A DNA stretch of 64,000 nt from Hyperoodon ampullatus. Its lineage: Eukaryota > Chordata > Mammalia > Artiodactyla > Ziphiidae. The notes below the pieces were generated by a model. That model saw only the letters and a list, made by a program, of their open reading frames with translations, did not search any database and was not told where the DNA came from. Made by a program: the position numbers and the translations under genes. Positions 11,103-23,706 of this stretch are shown here, in pieces (within the stretch, counting starts at the first letter, position 1; each line of letters begins with the position of its first letter). The stretch covers positions 9,096,701 through 9,160,700 of the forward strand of contig OX457075.1 in the NCBI GenBank assembly GCA_949752795.1, in the 5' to 3' direction.

Positions 11103-13253
11103 TTCTTTTTTTTTTTTTTAACATCTTTATTGGAGTATAATTGCTTTACAATGGTGTGTTAGCTTCTGCTTTATAACAAAGTGAATCAGTTATACATATA
11201 CATATGTTCCCATATCTCTTCCCTCTTGCGTCTCCCTCCCTCCCACCCTCCCTATCCCACCCCACTAGGTGGTCACAAAACACTGAGCTGATCTCCCTGT
11301 GCTATGCGGCTGCTTCCCACTAGCTATCTATTTTACGTTTGGTAGTGTATATATGTCCATGCCACTCTCACTTTGTCACAGCTTACCCTTCCCCCTCCCC
11401 ATATCCTCAAGTCCATCCTCTAGTGGGTCTGTGTCTTTATTCCCGTCTTGCCCCTAGGTTCTTCATGACCTTTTTTTTTTTCTTAGATTCCATATATATG
11501 TGTTAGCATACAATATTTTTCTCTTTCTGACTTACTTCACTCTGTATGATAGACTCTAGGTCCATCCACCTCACTACAAATGACTCAATTTCGTTTCATT
11601 TTATGGCTGAGTAATATTCCATTGTATATATGTGCCACATCTTCTTTATCCATTCATCTGTTGATGGACACTTAGGTTGCTTCCATGTCCTAGCTATTGG
11701 AAATAGAGCTGCAGTGAACATTGTGGTACATGACTCTTTTTGAATTATGGTTTTCTCAGGGTATATGCCCACTAGTGGGATTGCTGGGTCATATGGTAGT
11801 TCTATTTTTAGATTTTAAGGAACCTCCATACTGTTCTCCATAGTGGCTGTGTCAATTTACATTCCCACAAACAGTGCAAGAGTGTTCCCTTTTCTCCACA
11901 CCCTCTCCAGCATTTATTGTTTCTAGATTTTTTGATGATGGCCATTCTGACTGGTGTGAGATGATATCTCATTGTAGTTTTGATTTGCATTTCTCTAATG
12001 ATTAATGATGTTGAGCATTCTTTCATGTGTTTGTTGGCAATCTGTATATCTTCTTTGGAGAAATGTCTTTTTAGGTCTTCTGCCCATGTTTGGATTGGGT
12101 TGTTTGTTTTTTTTTTTTTTTTTTTGATATTGAGCTGCTTGTAAATTTTGGAGATTAATCCTTTGTCAGTTGCTTCATTTGCAAATATTTTCTCCCATTC
12201 TGAGGGTTGTCTTTTGGTCTTGTTTATGGTTTCCTTTGCTGTGCAAAAGCTTTGAAGTTTCATTAGGTCCCATTTGTTTATTTTTGTTTTTATTTTCATT
12301 TCTCTAGGAGGTGGGTCAAAAAGGATCTTGCTATGATTTATGTCATAGAGTGTTCTGCCTATGTTTTCCTCTAAGAGTTTGATAGTTTCTGGCCTTACAT
12401 TTAGGTCTTTAATCCATTTTGAGCTTATTTTTGTGTATGGTGTTAGGGAGTGTTCTAATCTCATTCTTTTACATGTACCTGTCCAGTTTTCCCAGCACCA
12501 CTTATTGAAGAGGATGTCCTTTCTCCACTGTACATTCCTGCCTCCTTTATCAAAGATAAGGTGATCATATGTGTGTGGGTTTATCTCTGGGCTTTCTATC
12601 CTGTTCCATTGATCTATGTTTTTGTGCCAGTACCATACTGTCTTGATTACTGTAGCTTTGTAGTACAGTCTGAAGTCAGGGAGCCTGATTCCTCCAGCTC
12701 CGTTTTTCGTTCTCAAGATCGCTTTGGCTATTTGGGGTCTTTTGTTTCCAGACAAATTTTGAAATTTCTTGCTCTAGTTCTGTGAAAAATGCCAGTGGTA
12801 GTTTGATAGGGATTGCATTGAATCTGTAGATTGCTTTGGGTAGTAGAGTCATTTTCACAATGTGGATTCTTCCAATCCAAGAACATAGTATAGCTCTCCA
12901 TCTATTTGTATCATCTTTAATTTCTTTCATCAGTGTCTTATAATTTTCTGCATACAGGTCTTTTGTCTCCTTAGGTAGGTTTATTCCTAGATATTTTATT
13001 CTTTTTGTTGCAATGGTAAATGGGAGTGCTATTATGTCATCTGCAAACAGTGACAGCTTTATTTCTTGTTTTCCAATTTGGATTCCTTTTATTTCTTTTT
13101 CTTCTCTGATTGCTGTGGCTAAAACTTCCAAAACTATGCTGAATAATAGTGGTGAGAGTGGGCAACCTTGTTTTGTTCCTGATCTTAGTGGAAGTGGTTT
13201 CGGTTTTTCACCACTGAGGACGATGTTGGCTGTGGGTTTGTCGTATATGAGGC
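11103..13253 (-). mobile_element. L1, antisense, 5'-truncated, about 2.1 kb
   Basis: The poly-T and AACATCTTTATTGGAGTATA 3' terminus are at the left. ORF2 remains mostly readable. Minus frame 11808-12755 (315 codons) covers the ORF2 C-terminus, with motifs [12 protein letters not shown] and [20 protein letters not shown]. Minus frame 12676-13302 covers the RT with the catalytic SLFADD motif, then a deletion-shifted junction. About 150 bp present in the L1 at 52.2 kb is absent here near 13030. A possible short duplication ATGAGG(T/C)T lies at 11091-11098 and 13247-13254. Non-coding today because of the truncation and the internal deletion. Confidence 0.93.
11808..12755 (-). pseudogene. L1 ORF2 C-terminal fragment (315 codons open)
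   Basis: The longest open frame of the window. It is the C-terminal part of the L1 ORF2 protein (thumb and Cys-rich end, ...[20 protein letters not shown]...). The frame lacks the endonuclease and is separated from the RT part by a frame change near 12700. It is a retrotransposon remnant, not a host gene. Confidence 0.93.
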
Positions 13254-13261
13254 TATTTTTA

Positions 13262-13780
13262 ATTACAGAGCTTTCTTCACATACAGAGCTGTGTCTCCAC
13301 ATAGCCTACTCATTTCTCTCACCCTCTTTAATCCTGTATCCCTCTACCTGTCCTCTACCATGAAGCCACATTTATTTGTTTTGCCATATTTTTCTCCATT
13401 TTTCTGAAATCCTACTGTGACTATTATCTGAATTTCTCTTTCAGAGTACTTCATATGTAGCAACATAAATTCTGTTATACAACTGGAGATTGAAGATCCA
13501 GACAACATACAAACACCATGCATATAACTATATATGAACATAAGTAACTATATATGAAATGCACCAAAGTAGCTATATATGAAATGCACCAAAATACAAG
13601 TTTAGATAATAACACATAACTATATTGTATATACTATATTATACATTATATATTAGATGTTGCACATTATACATAACTATTATTCTCCTGAATACATTCT
13701 GTGGCATACAGTAAGTATTCACCAAATACTTACCGAATAATAAAGATTTTCAATGTTATTTTTTATAAAAACGACTTATA
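13262..13780. other. Unassigned AT-rich DNA with a local tandem duplication
   Basis: Two adjacent copies of a unit containing CTATATATGAAATGCACCAA occur at about 13548-13595. No gene is visible. Confidence 0.5.
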
Positions 13781-13784
13781 AATA

Positions 13785-14068
13785 CAGAGAACAAACAGGT
13801 GGCTGTCAGAGCAGAGAAAGGTGGGGAGGGGGGAATAATAGATGGAGGAAATTAAGCGGTGCAAACTCCCAGTTATAAAATAAATAAGCCATGGGGATAA
13901 AATGCAGCATGAGTAGTATGGTCAATAATGTTGTAAGAACTTAGTACAGGGACAGCTGGTTACTAGGCTTGTGGTGATCATTTCATAATGCATGCAGATG
14001 TCAAATCACTATGTAGTACACCTGAAGCTAACATAATATTGTATGTCAGCTATATTTCAATAAAACAA
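13785..14068 (+). mobile_element. Old L1 3'-end fragment, sense
   Basis: L1M-type 3'-UTR wording: AAATAAATAAGCCATGGGGA, CACTATGTAGTACACCTGAA, and a terminal TATATTTCAATAAAACAATG. Confidence 0.75.
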
Positions 14069-17000
14069 TGTTTCCACTGTTACACCTTATTTTGAAACTC
14101 TTGTTGGTTTGGGTTTAAAAAAATGGGTACAAATCTTTTCACAGAAGACTATTTCCCGCTTGGAAATTGTTTTCACATAAATTCATTTGTAAAGGTTATA
14201 CAAGAAAAAAAGCCTATTTTAATGCATGTTGATTGGAAAAAATATATTACATAATATCTGTATCTTACATCATATCTTCTGAAAAATATTCAGGAAATAT
14301 GGTACCAGAAGCACAGCCTAGTTTGACTATAAAACTTGTTTGATAAATGTCACAGAAGGAAACCAGAGGTCACCAAATTAATTACATAACTACATGATGC
14401 TCACCTGTCCTGGACTCTGGCTAGACATACAAAAGTTACTTGTCCGCTGCAGAGGCCCAGGTATTAGCCACAGTGTTGGTGGTGGTTTGAGTGGGACTTC
14501 TGCCCCTAGACTAGCCATCTCCATCCCAGCAGGGCGCTTTAGTTACACCGGTGCCAGTTGGTGGGGAACAATGTGGCCAGTCTCTGGCATAAACTTTTGT
14601 TTTCCTAACACTCTTGTCGGTCCTCATATCATTTAGCCGTTGTATTCATCATCCTGTAGTCAAACACACCAGGGAATTCTAAATGGTGTGTAAAAAGAGC
14701 ATCTGTCCACTGCAGGATGGGCACATCTGCACCCATTAATTTTTCATCATTTCCTCAAATCAGAGGTCAGATGTTCACAATGTGCTAATGTCCTGGCATC
14801 TCTTCATGTCTCTGAAGCAGATCTTGCAATTATAAGAAAATGATGTAGCTCCAGCAGGGAACATGGAGAGTTGTAGAGAGACTACCTCCCACTTTCAATG
14901 GGGGAAAAAAAAATTTTTTTTTAAAGATTATATCTTCAAGGAGGATGGAAACAAGGAATCAGCTTGCTGCTTATTAAACATGGGATAATCATCTTTGTTA
15001 TTTCCTATATGCTTTTTTAGAATAAAATAGGCACGATTTTCTTGCTTGAGAGCTCCTTCTTTTGTATTGTTCTTAGATGTAATGGCCCATAACATTATCT
15101 TATTTTTCTTTTACCTGCTAATAGAACTGTCTTACCAACTATTATCTTTTTTCCTCTAGGTATTTCTTAGTTTTTTACATTTACATCATCTTTCATTTTA
15201 TTCCAAAAGAGGAAGGCAATGATCAGGTGCTTTTGGACACCTACCCTTAGCCACTCTATTTGCTGAAGATTTCTGATCCCTTCCCTTTCATTCTGACACT
15301 TGGGGTCCGGTACAAGGAAGGGAAACAATTTACAGAAAGACAAATAATCATGACCTTTGTACGTGGCTGGCAGGGATTAAAGTCTTCAATGAGCTAACAA
15401 ACATTTGCTGTAGGGGAGAAAAATCCTTATGTAAATATTACCTTTGTATATAGAAGCAAACTATTCTCAGAAACATCACCTTGGTTAATTACCAATCTCA
15501 TGGTGTGTTAAATATCTAAAAATAACTGTTGATTGTCCTTCTTTGCAGAGAGTTGAAATCACAGCAGGAGGACCATGAAGAGAAAAGATGTTTTTAAAAC
15601 TTGGATGACTTCCCAGGATTTTTTTTTTTTTTTTTTGGCTTCTCACTTTCCAAAAATACAAGGTAACTTCAGAGATTTCCCAAGCTGTCATAAGGTTTGG
15701 AGAGCGTGTGTCGGCTTGCTCATCGCCCCTCAGGAAACAGGCTCTGTGGTTTTCTTCCCAGCCTTGCAGTCCATGTAAGCATTTTGCTAACAGTCGGTCA
15801 GCTGTTCCAACTTCGCAGTGGCTATTGACATAGACCTCGTTATCAAGGGTAAGAAAATGCTTTATTTCAAGCCTGGTTTTCTTGAAGTCTCCCCTTTGTT
15901 AGAAACCATAGCCATCACTGCTCTTGTGAATATATTTCATCCAACAACATTCCTTCCTTAAATAAAATTGCCTGGCTCCATTCCAGAATTTTCACAGCGA
16001 CTCTAAACCACTGCCAACAGCCAGCCCTGGCACCCTCAAGGTAATTATCCAGTGGACATAGTTGGTACAGCAATTTTTTTTGTTATTAAAAAAAAAAAGT
16101 AGTTTGACATCCTGGCATCCATTGAACTGTTTGAGTCCTTCTCTCTTTGCTCTTTATCGATCAATCACTACAGACTTTCTGTTTGTTTCTGGGGAGCTAA
16201 TGTTGATCCAGGTGTTACAGGATGCAAAAGGACACACAAGGATGGCATTTTCGATATGCACAGCACTCTAGTTTGTGAAACATTTTTATAGATGTCGTGT
16301 TTTCCTTCCAGCCACAGATTAGAGAGTATTAGAGACAGTAACAATCTATTTTGGGTGATAGGACTTATACACATTCACATTTTTTTAATAGGGAAGGAAG
16401 CTAATATTTACCTAACATTGCCCTAGATATTGTGGTAAATTTATATATACATATATATTATATATATTAATACACATAAAATTAGATATACATATATAAA
16501 TATATAGTATAGTAATTATATATTTATATATATACTTATCTGTTTATTATATATACATATAATCTGTATTATATGTATATATGCACATATATTTATTACA
16601 TGTATAAATTTACATGTATATATTCTAATTTCTCCTCCCAACAGCCTTTCAAGATAAATTTTACTGCCCAAATCAGCCTCAGAGAAATGAAGTAACTTGT
16701 CCCAAGTCCAAGCCAGCTCCAACATCTGTGTTCCCTCTGCTAAATCATACAGACAATTTATAACAAATATTTTCTGTAGGAATTTTTTAAAAAGGACTAC
16801 TGCCACAGGGTAGTGGTATTTCAGTGCCCCTCATACGTAGTGATATTTCTAAGGTCAGCTACAGGGAGGGCCAGATGGGGTTTCACAGAGCGTGGGGATC
16901 TGCTGGGTCCTTCTCCCCCTCATTATATGATCAAGTGCAAATGAAATTCCTGTCCCAATTTCCATGCCAGCTTCCTGCATTAGTGGATGGGTTCAAGTTC

Positions 17001-17500
17001 CTGACCTACCCATGAGACTAGGCAATTTGTGTTAAGTACCAATTTAGATAACGCAAAGAAGATTCTAATTGGTAGGTTTTGACCAATGGTGAATAATATA
17101 GATAGTCCTGCATATGAATCCTTTCTTTTATCTTCAATCCCATAAGCACTAATTCCCAGACACTGTTCAATTTGGGAATTAATTGGTTCTGCTCTATCTA
17201 CTAATTTACCCAGAAAAGAACTGTACAGGTAAAGTGAGTTTAACTCATACTGGTATAAAAGGATGCCCAGATGAAAGTAGCTTCCCAATTGTCAGAAAAC
17301 AAGCATACATGTATACTGCTAGTGGGACTCTAAATAGTAAGGGCAGTTATACAATATGTGCTCAACTCCCTAAAAAGTTCATACCATTTTTCCCCCAAGA
17401 AAATAGCCTCTAGGAATATGTTAAAGGAAACAGAGTTTTGCAAAAATCAATTTATGAATTCAGTTGGTCATCCCATATCAACACATTATATTCACACCTA
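14069..17500. other. Unassigned intronic DNA, about 3.4 kb
   Basis: No L1, SINE or exon is recognised. It contains an A/T-run pair near 14905-14925, a T-tract at 15618-15637 and a strongly AT-rich block at 16438-16622. Short frames such as 15485-15778 are not convincing. Low repeat density makes it a candidate for conserved noncoding sequence, but that needs alignment. Confidence 0.45.
16438..16622. repeat. AT-rich (TA/TATACA)n low-complexity block
   Basis: About 185 bases of imperfect TATATA, ATACAT and TTATAT units. Confidence 0.9.
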
Positions 17501-17504
17501 ATTG

Positions 17505-18085
17505 TGGAGTTTTAAAATTACTGTGGTATTATATATGTACACTAAACAATACATAATTAAAGTGTACAACTCAATGAATTTTAGTTTATGTTTCCACCCA
17601 TGAAACAATCAGAAAGATCAAGATACTGAATATTTCTATCACCTCCAAAAGCTCTCTCATGTCCCTTTGGAATCCATACTTGTCTTTAGGCAACTGCTGT
17701 CACTGTAGGGTACTTTGTAGTCTATAGAATTTAACGTAAATGAAATCATACAGCACATGTTATCTGGTATCTGGATTCTTTCAGTCTGCACAATGATTTT
17801 GAGATTCTCCCATGTTGTTTTATGTTTCAGTAGTTCTTTCCTTTTTATTGCTAAGTAGTATCGCAGTATATGTATATATACCACATTTTGTTTATTCGTT
17901 CTTCTGTTGATGGGCACTTGGGTTATGTTCAGTTTGGGATATTACATATAAAGCTGCTATGAATATTTATATACATATAAGTCTTTGTATGGACAGATGC
18001 TTCATTTATCTTGGGTAAATATCTAGGGAGTAGAATGGCTGTATTATATGGTAGGTGTACGTTTAACTCATTAAGAGAAAATTTT
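17505..18085 (-). mobile_element. Old L1 fragment, antisense
   Basis: Diverged antisense L1 3'-region wording: GTACAACTCAATGAATTTTA, then the ATGGGCACTTGGGTTATGTT and AAAGCTGCTATGAATATTTA blocks. The divergence suggests an old L1M4/L1ME-like subfamily. Confidence 0.75.
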
Positions 18086-19768
18086 CACACTACCTAAACA
18101 AAAAACAATTAAGTAAATTAATGCTATCTCCAAATGGATCACTATGTGATAATTTATAATTTAAAATGATGATCCTGAGGAATATTATGAACATGATATA
18201 ATGTTTACAATATATTGTTAAGTGAAAAAAATTTAGACTCAAATAATATATATGATTTTTAGAAAAAGGATTTGAAATATGTACAATAATGTCAACAGTG
18301 ATTATCTGTAAGGCTAATTTTCAATTTTTTCCAGTTGCCTTTCTTTTCTAAATATTCTAAGACAGAAATGTCTTATCAGAGAAATACATAAGTATATTTA
18401 TAAATGTGTCTACCATTTTACTGTTTACCAAGTGTTTTTCACATATATTAACTCTGGTTAATCCATACAACCACCCTGTAAGTGGTCCCAAAGGAGTTTA
18501 TTGCTGGAGTAAAACTATAAATTGTGAGTTTAAAATTTGCTAGCAGATAAAGCTCCCTCTTCAAGTGTTTTATTCAAAAGTATAAAATTTTTAAAAACTC
18601 ACTGTATTCTAGGCTTACTTGGCACAATCTATGTGTACAGGTGCTTGAGGAGAAAAAACATCATGGTGTGTGCCAGTGGAAGAGTTGTTCTGAGATGCCT
18701 TTGTGTTGCTATGAGTAATCGTAGAGATGGAAGCGGGGATGTAGGTTTTGGTCCCTCCACGTCTATAAATAGGCCCAGGGGATCTGTACATAGAAGATGA
18801 AGGATGCTTTTTCTTGGTATACCTCCTCTTTTCCTTCAGTCCAACATCTCCTGCTCTCTCCCCATCTCTTATAGTGTTTTGCTCAATGAACGATGAGTGA
18901 TCCTAACTCTAAGACCTAAGTTAGATAAATCCAGGCCAGTGCCAAGAAGGCCTGGTGGTGTTTAGATACTGTAATGAATGCTCTCTCAAGGTCCCTGCTC
19001 TGACCTTCCTTCAGAGAGAGGCTTCTTCATGAACTTTTCGTTGGAAGCGTGCAGACTAACCAGAGATGTGGAACTCACACAGATGGAGCCACGGTAAAAC
19101 AATGCACACACCTAACTTCCTTCCTCCAAAATGTCTAATCCCTTAGTTCTTGGCACCTCTTTGTTTTTACAGCATTTATACAATTTATTTAACTTACTTT
19201 ATCCAAACTTGCAATATGATTGGATACAAAATGTTTCCCACCCGAAGTATAAGCTGCCTCATTTCTCTTCTTAGTCACCTCTGTGTCATTTGTAGAGCTC
19301 AGCATAGTGGCTTTGCGCCTAGTAGGTGTTCAGTATATTTGTCGAACTGAATGTGTTTCACTGATTCACAGTCCATTTTACAAAATGCTAACGGATGAAT
19401 GTACCTTAACAAACTGTTTTCGTCGTACTTTTTCTGGCGTTATGATCTTCACGAGCCCACCCGCCCCCACACTGTCACCTAGCGTCAGTCTTCTTAGTGC
19501 CAGCCCAACGCGGACAGTGGACTTCCTGTTTGCTCTGTAGGTTCACTCTATGTTTCCCCCCCCAAAATTCCTGTTCCTCCCACCCCAGCAAGAGAAATAC
19601 CTGCCGAGGCCTTAGCATCTTTAGTGTCGTAAGTCTTGGGTGTGATCTAGTTCTGGCATGGAACTCCTCCGAACAGTATCAAGAACTGAGAAATAGTACT
19701 CTACTTGCAAGCTAACGAGTTAGCCTGCCACATTTTCGTGGATTTGCTGATAGAAAACATAAGTGTCT
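18086..19768. other. Mostly unassigned intronic DNA
   Basis: A possible old L2 3' end lies at 19150-19350 and is listed separately. The remainder shows no element I can name and no exon. Confidence 0.45.
19150..19352 (+). repeat. L2 LINE 3'-end-like relic (tentative)
   Basis: The order of blocks, ending TTTGCGCCTAGTAGGTGTTC then AGTATATTTG and TGAATGTG, fits the terminus of an L2 element. Strongly diverged. Confidence 0.5.
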
Positions 19769-20158
19769 TGTGTCAGAGACAAAGGACATTTATTACTCAC
19801 AGCAACAGCAAGTGCCAGAATATTAGCATTTTAGCATTTGTGCTGGTTCTCTGACACGGGGACAGGACGAAGGCCAAATGAACCCATCACATGCAGTAGA
19901 TTCCATTCCAGAAGAGGAACCCTGAGCTTAGGGCACTGGAGTCTTTTATAATGATCAGAAAGCATGCATACATACCCTTTGCTCCAGGGGGAGACACTAT
20001 CACTGTCTTCCAAGACTGTAAGTCAATCTGTCCTTTGCTGTGGAGGGAAATACAACCTCTGCCTTCCAAGAATGTTTGTTGTGCAAATCTAGAATTAAGG
20101 ACTTGCTTCCTAAGTTGTGCAGAAATGCAAGAGACCCATGGAGAATTGTCTCCCAACA
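19769..20158 (-). mobile_element. Endogenous retrovirus 3' LTR, antisense
   Basis: Read on the minus strand, the LTR starts TGTTGGGAGACAATTCTCC (20158 downward) and ends ...GTCTCTGACACA at 19769, about 390 bp. It carries a TATAAAA box (19944-19950) and an AATAAA polyadenylation signal (19789-19794) in the expected order. Directly upstream on the minus strand is a purine-rich tract (AAGGGGTGGATAT, 20159-20171), as expected before a 3' LTR. No second LTR is seen, so the element is incomplete. Family not assigned. Confidence 0.8.
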
Positions 20159-20431
20159 ATATCCACCCCTTATTTCTATGTCATCCCTGCTTCTCATTTC
20201 TTTGCCGTGAGTATCTCATGCCAATGCTACTCTGATTAATCTGACCAACAGAGTCTGGAGCAAAGTCCATTCAGTTTGTATCATATAGTATTTAATAACG
20301 GCTACTATGAATAGGACTCCAGGCAGCAGGATAAGGCCAACCTGCAATAGTAACCTCAACTATTCCTCCTGGGATCCCAGATCCAGCCAGCTGAACCCAC
20401 CGTATAAGCCACCAGGGTCTACTTTAGAAAG

Positions 20432-20701
20432 TCAAGTAGCTTTCTTTCTCTCTGTTTCTATATTGACTTTTCCACTTGACCTGAGACATCCAGGCACAGC
20501 AGGATGTATGAACATTTGCCCAGACTCTGTGCCTTGGCCCATAAGGACGAAGACTACAGCAACTGCATCATCTATAACAACTCTGGCCAGTGAACTGGGG
20601 CTAAAATGTATACTTGCTAGGGTAAAGTTTTCATCGATGACATCAGCCCATGTCAGAGACAAATTTCTTACCAACTTTTCTAATTGCATGGTGCCTATCA
20701 T
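20432..20701 (-). pseudogene. Decayed retroviral envelope (TM) remnant
   Basis: The minus-strand frame resembles the ectodomain of a class I (gammaretrovirus-like) envelope transmembrane subunit, around the heptad region and the region that normally holds a conserved cysteine cluster. Only one cysteine remains there, the frame is short, and no fusion peptide or membrane anchor is intact. It cannot encode a working envelope. Assignment rests on pattern recognition of the residue spacing; a profile search would be decisive. Confidence 0.6.
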
Positions 20702-21416
20702 ATGAATAACTCTACATCATATGCATAAATGTCTACAGAGTGAGCATAAGTAGTGAATCGGTTATGCCTCCAAGAAATCTCCCCCACAAATATCTAAGGG
20801 TAGCTTTATTTTAGAGACATCTTGCCATCATCTGGGGCTACATGATTTATTGTTTGTGTTTCCTTAAATACCTGAAGGTCTGTTATGAGCACCTGTAAAG
20901 TACAAGTCACTATGTTTTTAGAGAGAAACAAGTCAATGAATGTCAGGCTTTCTCACAATACAGTCCTGAGGTCACCCATGGTACCACTTGAAAGAATTTA
21001 TAATTGCTAGGGCCTGCCAAGTGGAAACCACATCAGTCTGATGGCAGAGGTTGACAGTCCCTTCAGTATGACCTCCTACTCAGATGGCAGGTCTTAGGTT
21101 TTCCAGCTCAATTGGAATAATTGTCTTGGAGGGCTTCCAAAGAGCAATCCATCCAATCTGTCATGTTTATCCACACCACACACTGGGTAGCATTTGCCTG
21201 CCCCATGGAATGACGGAGAACAGGGTAGGGAAGACATCAGAAGGTGATGACAGGTGGACCCTGGGGCCATCCCCTGTTATTTCTAGTAGACTTGGCAGCA
21301 AGGTTAAGAGGAAATATGATCAAATCATGGTCAGGACTTTCTGGTTGGGAATGGCAGACCCAACACTGGGTTAAATATATGGTACTTGCAATAGCTTGGG
21401 AGAGATGCAACAGGGT

Positions 21417-21456
21417 GTTTTTTTGTTTGTTTTTGTTTTTTTTTTTTTTTTTTTTG
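21417..21456. repeat. T-rich homopolymer tract
   Basis: A 40-base T/G tract ending in 22 T residues inside the ERV remnant. It may be the tail of an otherwise lost retroinsertion. Confidence 0.85.
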
Positions 21457-21746
21457 AGAAAGTCTCCAATCTTAACTCTGGAAGACAGAGATCATTAATA
21501 TCTGCCCACTGTCACATCTCCCAGGGTCTAATGTTTTCCCTCCCCACCCCTACCCCCAAGATTGTTGTTCTCATTCCACTGCCACAAATGTGGCCTGGTC
21601 CCCACCTGCACTCAGAACTTTTGTCTAAGAGAGTCAAGTGCAAGAGGGAAAAGTGAATTTTTATAAATCTCACAGAGACTCATTATGCACCCAGTTTTGG
21701 CCCACGTGGGCCTCCATCAGGGATTCTGCGAGCAGTACACACAACC

Positions 21747-21986
21747 AAGAGGTAATTTTTTTCTTTTCTTTTTTTTTTTTGTGGTACGCGGGCCTCTCAC
21801 TGTTGTGGCCTCTCCCGTTGTGGAGCACAGGCTCCGGACGCACAGGCTCAGCGGCCATGGCTCACGGGCCCAGCCGCTCCACGGCATGTGGGATCCTCCT
21901 GGACCGGGGCACGAACCCGTGTCCCCTGCATCGGCAGGCGGACTCTCAACCACTGCACCACCAGGGAAGCCCAAGAGGTAATTTTT
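21747..21986 (-). mobile_element. CHR-2-type SINE, antisense, inside the ERV remnant
   Basis: tRNA-derived SINE body at 21761-21972, poly-T at left and the GGGAAGCC end at right. Flanked by perfect 14-bp duplications AAGAGGTAATTTTT at 21747-21760 and 21973-21986. The body lies within retroviral internal sequence, so it is younger than the ERV. Confidence 0.95.
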
Positions 21987-23405
21987 TATCTTTAAAGGTC
22001 TTAGACCCTCTCAGTCAAACGAGACTCCAAAACCTGAACCAGAATTAAGTTTCAATCTCATAGGTCCCCATCAGGCTGGCCTGTCAGCCAACCGGGCTGA
22101 CCTGGGGCTGTCATTAGGGAAAAGGAAAAACATCATGCCCAAGAATAGTCAGGGAGGAATCCCAAATTTACAAAATAGGTCTATATTATTTTCTAGTCCT
22201 TTTATCCTAATCATAGGAAGCAGCTAAGAGAAGATGAACTCTCTCTGGGGAGAAGTCATTTGGGGAACAAATGCCTTACTAAGGTGCAAAGCAGGTAAGG
22301 AGGTGGAGTCAGAACTCCTTTTCTGGCAAGTTTTGAGGAGCAATTCCAAGCTTGGTAATAGCAGGTGCGTGTGTATGACAAGCAATGTGGGAAGTCCATC
22401 AAATATCCTTACTATACCACTGTTGAATGGTTGTTGCAATGCAGTGTGTAACAGTGCACCTCATTTTCAGTCTAAAAATGATCTGGAAAGCTGAAAAGAT
22501 GGTACAGTTAGTTTCAGAGTCCACATAGCATGGCCAGAGTCAGCTGATTGGACTGGTACACAACGTGGTTACCTGCATCAGCAACGTAAAATCCTTTGTG
22601 CCCAGTCTATGGAGACTGGTGCATCACTGCATATGGTATGATGAGGGCCCCGGGCAGATGTGTGGATATGTGTAGTTCAGGCTCCATGAGCAGCTAGATG
22701 ACAGTTGGTCTCATCAGAGAAGAGCCCTTACCATGGGCAACTTTGTGAGTGACAGAGACGGTTCAATCAGCAGTCCCCAAAGTACCTTTAATCTTCTCCA
22801 AAGGGTGCCTTTAATTTGCCCGAAGTTTGTCTTTAATCTTCCTACCGTTGGTTTTCTAAGTGACAGACCAAATAGCCAGACTATTGGCAGCAGCTCAAGA
22901 ATGAGTAAAAATATAACACAGTTTATGAAGGCAGGTTTTGGCCAGAGCTATGAGAACAAGGCTGTGTTCTGTCACTGACTGGCACAACTACATCCATTTT
23001 CACTGCTGTGTAGCTGAGTGGACACCATCAAATATCAGCTTGGCCAAACCATCTGATAACCACTTCCCAGTATCCAGGAGAACCTCTGGAAATCTACGGT
23101 TCCACTGAGCCAGTGACTCTGCTACAGGTTGAAATTGGGAATGAAATTCCCCCCAAATGAGATAGCTGTCACTTTTTCGCAGACACTGCTGGAGCCAGGC
23201 CCTCTTCATTGTTGAATATGCCATTTTCCATTGAAAAGAGTCTTGTTGGGCCCTCCTACCTTGTCACTGGGTAAGTAGGAATTGATCCACCCCAAAATAG
23301 AAATATCAGGCAACAGAGTATCAAATCCTGCATGAGTTCAGGGTTCAGTGTTGACAAAAGCCCAACAGCAAGTCAATAGCTGCTTTTCTAAAGGGAGGCA
23401 AGGAA

Positions 23406-23706
23406 AAAATCCCACGGAGGGACTTCCCTGGTGGTCCAGTGGGTAAGACTCCCTGCTTCCAATGCAGGGGGCCCAGGTTCAATCCCCGGTCAGGGAACTA
23501 GATCCTGCATGTATGCCGCAACTAAGAATCTGCATGCCACAGCTAAAAAAAAAAAGATCCCGCATGCCGCAACTAAAAAAAAAAAAACGATTCCCGCGTG
23601 CCACAACAAAGATCCTGAGAGCCACAACTGAAGACCTGGCGCAGCCAAAAATAATAATAGATAGATAGATAGATATGTAAATAGATAGATAATAAAATCC
23701 CAAGGA
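23406..23706 (+). mobile_element. CHR-1-type SINE, sense, with GATA-rich tail
   Basis: Body 23419-23693: GGACTTCCCTGGTGGTCCAG head, then repeated GATCC(C/T)GCATGCCGCAACTA-type units and a GCGCAGCCAAAAATAATAAT end. The head is the tRNA-related part. The flanks AAAATCCCACGGA (23406-23418) and AAAATCCCAAGGA (23694-23706) are a 13-bp duplication with one mismatch. An older family than the CHR-2 copies here. Confidence 0.92.
23649..23692. repeat. (GATA)n tail of the SINE
   Basis: Interrupted ATAG/GATA tetranucleotides forming the 3' tail of the CHR-1-type SINE. Confidence 0.9.

Noticed and set aside
11808..12755. 315-codon open frame, longest in the window
   Set aside because: It is the C-terminal part of L1 ORF2 within a truncated L1, not a host gene.
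20307..20705. 132-codon plus-strand frame opposite the env-like remnant
   Set aside because: It is the antisense shadow of the retroviral remnant.
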